Positions 42,738 through 46,773 of a stretch of 46,773 nucleotides of DNA are shown here, piece by piece (position 1 is the first letter of the stretch; each line of letters starts with the position of its first letter). This stretch comes from Parabacteroides sp. (lineage in GTDB: Bacteria > Bacteroidota > Bacteroidia > Bacteroidales > Tannerellaceae), in contig JALFJR010000014.1 in the NCBI GenBank assembly GCA_022775005.1, forward strand, positions 1-46,773, given 5' to 3'. Position numbers and translations under genes: made by a program. The notes beneath the pieces were generated by a model. It did not search any database and was not told where the DNA came from. It saw nothing but the letters and a program-made list of their open reading frames with translations.

Positions 42738-44114
42738 TTAGCAGTGCAAGGCCTCTACCTCGTCGGTATGCAACGGAATACGTTTGCCTAAGCGACGAGC
42801 TCCATCTGCTGTGATTAAATAATCCTCCTCGTTGCGGATGCCTGAGAAATCTTTGTAGGTGAACAGCTTGTCGTAGTTGATGAACTCCGTGAACTTCTGC
42901 TCTTTGTACCACAAATCCATCAGTTCAGGGATGAAATAGATACCCGGCTCGATGGTCAACACAAAGCCCGGCTCCAGCTTACGACCCAAGCGCAAGGACT
43001 TCCGACCGAACTGCGTGCTCTTCGGCTGTCCGTTGTAACCTACGTAAACCTCGCCCAGGTTCTCCATGTCATGTACGTCAAGACCCATCATGTGACCCAA
43101 GCCACAGGGCATGAACATAGCGTGTGCACCCGCCTTGACTGCCTCCATCGGATCGCCCTTGACGAAACCTAACTCCTTCAAACCCTCCATGATCACCTTG
43201 CAAGAGAGCTCATACACATCTACGAAGGGAACACCCGGACGCAAGGCGGCCACGGCTGCTTCGTGCGAAGCGACTTGAATATCATAGATCTCTTTCTGAC
43301 GAGTGGTGAACTTCTTATCGGCTGGCATCGTGCTCGACATATCACCGGCATAACCCATCTCTGTCTCTGCTCCGGCATCTAACAGCAACATATCACCCGA
43401 CTTGATCACATGGCTATGATCGTGGTTGTGAAGCGTCTGTCCATTGACCGTAGCGATGATGGGGAAGGAGAGCTCGTAGTTGTGCTTGAAAGCGGCCTCC
43501 GCTACGGCAGCGGCTACGTCAGACTCGCGCAAGCCCGGACGAATCAGCTGCATAGCGGCGATGTGCATGTCGGCAGTCACGTTGCAAGCCTTCTCGATCT
43601 CGGCGATCTCCTCGTCGCTCTTGTAGATACGTTGGTTCACGACACCCATGATGAACGGCACGGAGGGTTTTTCTGCTCCCGGAGCTACACCTAACCATTG
43701 CAACAATTTGATCTGATGCTCCGCACGGTAAGTAGGCAGGTAATGGATCGGTTGTCCCTTGGCTTGTGCGGCTTTCAAATAGCTTTCAATCTCCTTGAAG
43801 GGGCGTACCTCATGGATACCGGCAGCCTCGCTCTTCTCTTTCAGCGTAGGCTGTGTGCCCATCCAAACAATCGCATCAATGGTTAATTCATCACCGAAGA
43901 TAATCTCTTTGTTGTTGTCAATGTCGATGATCGCAGAAAGTCCGGCATAAGGTAAACCGAAGAAATAGAGGAAGGTAGAGTCCTGACGGAAGTGGTAGGC
44001 GTTATCCATATAGTTCATGCCGCACTCATCGTTACCCAAGAACAGCAACAGGCCGGAACCTACGGCCTTTTTCAATGTAGCCCGACGGGCCATATACGTT
44101 TCTTTACTAAACAT
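42738..44114 (-). CDS. pepP: Xaa-Pro aminopeptidase (aminopeptidase P), M24 family
   Basis: A 458-residue M24B metallopeptidase. The N-terminal AMP_N domain begins MFSKETYMARRATLKK; the pita-bread domain has LLLDAGAETEMGYAGDMSSTMP (both metal aspartates), CGLGHMMGLDVHD (histidine), LTIEPGIYF and GIRNEEDYLIT (both glutamates). It removes N-terminal residues before proline. An open frame runs to 44240, but ATG 44114 matches the family start and follows a TACCTTTG promoter element. First gene of the minus-strand run. Confidence 0.95.
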   Translation of the reverse strand: MFSKETYMARRATLKKAVGSGLLLFLGNDECGMNYMDNAYHFRQDSTFLYFFGLPYAGLSAIIDIDNNKEIIFGDELTIDAIVWMGTQPTLKEKSEAAGIHEVRPFKEIESYLKAAQAKGQPIHYLPTYRAEHQIKLLQWLGVAPGAEKPSVPFIMGVVNQRIYKSDEEIAEIEKACNVTADMHIAAMQLIRPGLRESDVAAAVAEAAFKHNYELSFPIIATVNGQTLHNHDHSHVIKSGDMLLLDAGAETEMGYAGDMSSTMPADKKFTTRQKEIYDIQVASHEAAVAALRPGVPFVDVYELSCKVIMEGLKELGFVKGDPMEAVKAGAHAMFMPCGLGHMMGLDVHDMENLGEVYVGYNGQPKSTQFGRKSLRLGRKLEPGFVLTIEPGIYFIPELMDLWYKEQKFTEFINYDKLFTYKDFSGIRNEEDYLITADGARRLGKRIPLHTDEVEALHC

Positions 44115-44140
44115 AGCGATATTTTTTTGTTTTGCGAAAT

Positions 44141-44148
44141 CAAAGGTA
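44141..44148 (-). promoter_or_regulatory. -7 promoter element of pepP
   Basis: The minus strand reads TACCTTTG, 26 nt before ATG 44114, with a TTT about 19 nt upstream. It also excludes the long upstream start at 44240. Confidence 0.65.
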
Positions 44149-44191
44149 GCAATTAAAGTGAGAGAATAAACGACGGCTTCGAAAAATTGTG

Positions 44192-44199
44192 TACTTTTG
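44192..44199 (+). promoter_or_regulatory. -7 promoter element of proS
   Basis: TACTTTTG matches TAnnTTTG, 51 nt before ATG 44251. It diverges from the pepP element 43 nt away. The -33 side is not a clear TTTG. Confidence 0.6.
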
Positions 44200-44250
44200 C
44201 GCTTTAAATAAAGTGAAATCAAAACAAAGCAACGAAACAATAAGAAGAAA

Positions 44251-45732
44251 ATGGCAAAAGAGTTGAAAGAACTTACCCCCAGAAGTGTGAATTACTCACA
44301 ATGGTATCAAGATTTGGTCATTAAGGCAGACTTAGCAGAGAACTCCGCTGTGCGTGGTTGCATGGTGATCAAGCCTTATGGCTATGCGATTTGGGAAAAG
44401 ATGCAACGCATACTCGATGATAAATTCAAGGAGACAGGCCATGTCAATGCCTACTTCCCCCTGTTGATCCCGAAATCATTCCTCAGCAAAGAGGCGGAGC
44501 ATGTCGAGGGATTCGCCAAGGAGTGTGCTGTGGTGACGCACTATCGCTTGAAAACCAATCAGGATGGCTCGGGTGTCGTGGTTGATCCCGCCGCTAAATT
44601 GGAGGAGGAGTTGATTATCCGACCGACTTCGGAGACCATTATCTGGAATACATACCGCAACTGGATCCAGTCTTATCGCGACCTGCCGATTCTTTGTAAT
44701 CAGTGGGCCAATGTGATGCGTTGGGAGATGCGTACCCGTCTGTTCCTGCGTACGGCTGAGTTCCTTTGGCAAGAGGGCCACACCGCTCACGCCACCCGTG
44801 AGGAGGCCGAGGAGGAGGCAAAGAAAATGCAGAGTGTCTATGCCGACTTCGCCGAGAACTACATGGCAATGCCAGTCATCAAGGGTGTGAAATCAGCCTC
44901 TGAGCGTTTCGCCGGGGCACTGGATACCTATACGATCGAGGCGATGATGCAGGATGGCAAGGCGTTGCAGGCTGGTACCTCTCACTTCTTGGGTCAGAAC
45001 TTCGGCCGGGCGTTCGACGTGACTTTCATTGATAAGGATGGCAAGAGCGATTACGCTTGGGCAACCTCTTGGGGTGTTTCTACCCGTTTGATCGGTGCCT
45101 TGATCATGTCGCACTCCGATGATAACGGTTTGGTGCTTCCGCCTCACTTGGCTCCGATTCAGGTGGTGATCGTTCCTATCTATCGCAACGCCGAGCAGTT
45201 GGCACAGATCAGCGAGAAGGTGGATGGCATCGTGGCTCGCTTGAAGGCGTTGGGCGTTTCCGTGAAATATGACGATGCGGATAACCGTAAGCCGGGCTGG
45301 AAGTTTGCGCAATATGAGTTGAAGGGTGTTCCTGTTCGTTTGGCTATGGGTGGCCGCGACTTGGAGAATGGCACAGTCGAGGTGATGCGTCGTGACACCT
45401 TGGAGAAGGAGACCCGTTCTGTCGAGGGCATCGAGGAGTATGTAAAGAACCTGTTGGAGGAGATTCAGGCGAATATCTTCAAGAAGGCATACGACCATCG
45501 TCAAGCCAACATCGTCAATTTGGATACCTACGAGGAGTTCAAGGAGCAAATTGAGAAGGGCGTATTCATCATGGCGCATTGGGATGGCACGCCTGAGACA
45601 GAGGAGCAGATTAAGAATGAGACGAAGGCAACGATCCGTTGCATCCCGTTCGATGGCGATCCGACACCGGGCAAGTGTATGGTGACAGGCAAGCCCTCTG
45701 CTCGTCGTGTGCTCTTCGCAAGAGCTTACTAA
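44251..45732 (+). CDS. proS: Prolyl-tRNA synthetase, short (archaeal/eukaryote-like) form
   Basis: A 493-residue class II synthetase that lacks the editing insertion of the long bacterial form (about 570 residues), as is usual in Bacteroidetes. Motif 2 is [21 protein letters not shown]; the class II core, the anticodon-binding domain ([18 protein letters not shown] onward) and the C-terminal zinc-binding-like domain end RRVLFARAY are all present. It starts [20 protein letters not shown] strong terminator follows. Confidence 0.97.
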   Translation: MAKELKELTPRSVNYSQWYQDLVIKADLAENSAVRGCMVIKPYGYAIWEKMQRILDDKFKETGHVNAYFPLLIPKSFLSKEAEHVEGFAKECAVVTHYRLKTNQDGSGVVVDPAAKLEEELIIRPTSETIIWNTYRNWIQSYRDLPILCNQWANVMRWEMRTRLFLRTAEFLWQEGHTAHATREEAEEEAKKMQSVYADFAENYMAMPVIKGVKSASERFAGALDTYTIEAMMQDGKALQAGTSHFLGQNFGRAFDVTFIDKDGKSDYAWATSWGVSTRLIGALIMSHSDDNGLVLPPHLAPIQVVIVPIYRNAEQLAQISEKVDGIVARLKALGVSVKYDDADNRKPGWKFAQYELKGVPVRLAMGGRDLENGTVEVMRRDTLEKETRSVEGIEEYVKNLLEEIQANIFKKAYDHRQANIVNLDTYEEFKEQIEKGVFIMAHWDGTPETEEQIKNETKATIRCIPFDGDPTPGKCMVTGKPSARRVLFARAY

Positions 45733-45771
45733 GAAGCAATCAGAGCAATATTTTTTAGATGAATAATATGG

Positions 45772-45804
45772 GCCTCCGGGGAAGTGATTCTCCGGGGGCT
45801 TTTT
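45772..45804 (+). terminator. Rho-independent terminator of proS
   Basis: An 11-bp stem GCCTCCGGGGA / TCTCCGGGGGC with two G-T pairs and a 6-nt loop is followed by five T. Confidence 0.92.
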
Positions 45805-45805
45805 G

Positions 45806-46000
45806 TTGCTCTTTACTCTCCTTATCACTTATCCTATCTCTGCTCCCAACCAAACTCACTGAAACACCCTTGTTCCTCTAATCGGCGATTAGAGCTCCAC
45901 CGACTTTGGTTTAGACCTTCACCGAGTTTGGTATAGAGGAAGAGCGGAGGAACGACGGAGTAGCTTCGGAGGAAGAGTAGAGGGAAAGTTAAGTCTATTC
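45806..46000 (+). other. 195-bp non-coding stretch next to the CRISPR array (possible leader)
   Basis: No gene is seen. It holds a perfect 9-bp inverted repeat (45876-45894) and two direct copies, 22 bp apart, of a CACCGAnTTTGGT-type unit (45896-45916 and 45918-45938), with an inverted, partial copy (45850-45863). The last 40 bases before repeat 1 are purine-rich. Whether this is the leader or the far end of the array cannot be decided without the cas genes and the other array end, but repeat 1 is intact, which favours the leader side. Confidence 0.5.
45876..45894. repeat. Perfect 9-bp inverted repeat beside the CRISPR array
   Basis: CTCTAATCG, one G, CGATTAGAG. It could be an operator or a small hairpin. 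It is not followed by a T-run, so it is not a terminator. Confidence 0.6.
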
Positions 46001-46773
46001 GTTGTGATTTGCTTAGAAATTCTTACCTTTGAAAGGTGATTAACAACTTTATGCTTTGTTAAGTCCATGAAGTCGTCGGTTGTGATTTGCTTAGAAATTC
46101 TTACCTTTGAAAGGTGATTAACAACATATTGGTACGTTGGACAAAAAGCCGTTTGTTGTGATTTGCTTAGAAATTCTTACCTTTGAAAGGTGATTAACAA
46201 CCGAATGGCTGTAATACCGAGATCTTTCAGTGTTGTGATTTGCTTAGAAATTCTTACCTTTGAAAGGTGATTAACAACCCGCCGTGGCGAGGGTGTTCCG
46301 CCCGGGGTGGTTGTGATTTGCTTAGAAATTCTTACCTTTGAAAGGTGATTAACAACAATAAGAAGCGACAATACTTATATCATTAGGTTGTGATTTGCTT
46401 AGAAATTCTTACCTTTGAAAGGTGATTAACAACGAGAAAGAGTATTTGCTTCGGTTGAACATGGTTGTGATTTGCTTAGAAATTCTTACCTTTGAAAGGT
46501 GATTAACAACCCGTGACATTCAAGGGCAAGGGTGAGTTCAGTTGTGATTTGCTTAGAAATTCTTACCTTTGAAAGGTGATTAACAACCCACCATACATTA
46601 TAGCACAGTGGGATTTGTTGTGATTTGCTTAGAAATTCTTACCTTTGAAAGGTGATTAACAACACATCTGTTTGGAAATGTCAACAAATGCAGGTTGTGA
46701 TTTGCTTAGAAATTCTTACCTTTGAAAGGTGATTAACAACCCGTTCAGGTGGACATATCTACGCAGACTTGTT
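46001..46773 (+). CRISPR. CRISPR array, 47-bp repeats, type II-C-like, continues past the window
   Basis: Ten complete identical 47-bp repeats start at 46001, 46079, 46155, 46232, 46310, 46387, 46464, 46541, 46617 and 46694; the first three bases of an eleventh are at 46771-46773. Ten spacers are 31, 29, 30, 31, 30, 30, 30, 29, 30 and 30 nt. The repeat starts GTTGTGATTTGC and ends GATTAACAAC, with terminal GTTGT/ACAAC complementarity and an internal ACCTTT-G-AAAGGT palindrome. Its 47-bp length and start resemble Bacteroides type II-C (Cas9) repeats as I remember them. No cas gene or tracrRNA anti-repeat lies in the window, so cas9-cas1-cas2 would lie to the right or elsewhere. All spacers differ. 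Confidence 0.97.
46002..46031 (+). promoter_or_regulatory. Promoter inside each CRISPR repeat (shown for repeat 1)
   Basis: Repeat positions 2-4 are TTG and positions 24-31 are TACCTTTG, with exactly 19 nt between, a full Bacteroidetes promoter. It recurs in all ten repeats. Transcription would start around repeat position 37-40 and run into the next spacer and repeat, the spacer-repeat order of type II crRNAs. This also suggests that the plus strand is the crRNA strand. Confidence 0.65.

Noticed and set aside
44893-45828. 311-residue open frame antisense to proS
   Set aside because: The sense strand encodes an intact prolyl-tRNA synthetase; the antisense frame also crosses the terminator and has no recognisable domain.
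45896-45938. The CACCGAnTTTGGT direct repeats as degenerate CRISPR repeats
   Set aside because: They share no run with the 47-bp repeat and have a 22-bp period, so they are a separate structure.
46177-46371. 64-residue open frame on the minus strand across the CRISPR array
   Set aside because: It translates the same repeat twice (VVNHLSKVRISKQITT) with spacers between, so it is a product of the array.

Overview
The window reads as chromosomal DNA of a gut Bacteroidales bacterium, most likely Parabacteroides or a close relative. The evidence is the family content (DUF4835/PorD of the type IX secretion system, HU-related TIGR01201-type protein, NagB-like/PIG-L fusion, short ProS, YgiQ-type radical SAM protein), gene starts mostly without Shine-Dalgarno sites, and repeated Bacteroidetes-type promoters (TTG or TTTG, a 19-20 nt gap, then TAnnTTTG). 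The genus is an inference from remembered protein similarity. No transposase, integrase or phage structural gene was seen; most of the window is housekeeping backbone, with a CRISPR array at the right edge.

Layout. 1-2500: 3' end of a PepSY membrane protein, a YccF protein, tRNA-Lys(TTT) with its own promoter and terminator, and an AraC regulator. 2512-8037: a three-gene RND efflux operon (adaptor lipoprotein, pump, TolC-like channel) divergent from the AraC gene. 8085-12455, minus strand: a six-gene run reading unknown protein, GtrA, GT2 glycosyltransferase, small lipoprotein, umuD-like, umuC-like. 12532-14094: an ABC-type ATPase fused to a DUF4435/TOPRIM-like domain, divergent from that run. 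14179-20442: a GT39 membrane glycosyltransferase followed by an amino-sugar cluster with two tandem NagA deacetylases and a NagB-like/PIG-L fusion whose NagB active site is lost. 20570-29363: a plus-strand run with a BASS transporter, dnaN, a DEDDh exonuclease, coaBC, porD, recN, an unknown secreted protein, rlmB and ridA. 29446-31266: a minus-strand YgiQ-type radical SAM gene. 31455-34458: a P-loop ATPase, an EamA transporter and an HU-related protein preceded by a 21-bp-periodic array of inverted repeats. 34539-44114, minus strand: pepP, ogt, ispE, an S9 peptidase, an MFS transporter and a GH2 beta-galactosidase, closely packed. 44251-45732: proS.

46001 to the window end is a CRISPR array with ten complete identical 47-bp repeats and spacers of 29-31 nt, continuing past the edge. 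The repeat type is that of Bacteroidetes type II-C (Cas9) loci, but no cas gene or tracrRNA lies in the window.

The best leads are: (1) every CRISPR repeat contains a full consensus Bacteroidetes promoter (TTG, 19 nt, TACCTTTG), which suggests each crRNA is transcribed from its own repeat; (2) the ATPase-DUF4435 fusion, which resembles a one-protein PARIS/OLD-like defence factor; (3) the 21-bp-periodic operator-like array before the HU-related gene; (4) the NagB-like domain that has lost its catalytic residues while staying fused to an intact PIG-L deacetylase domain, next to duplicated NagA genes with different metal-site motifs.
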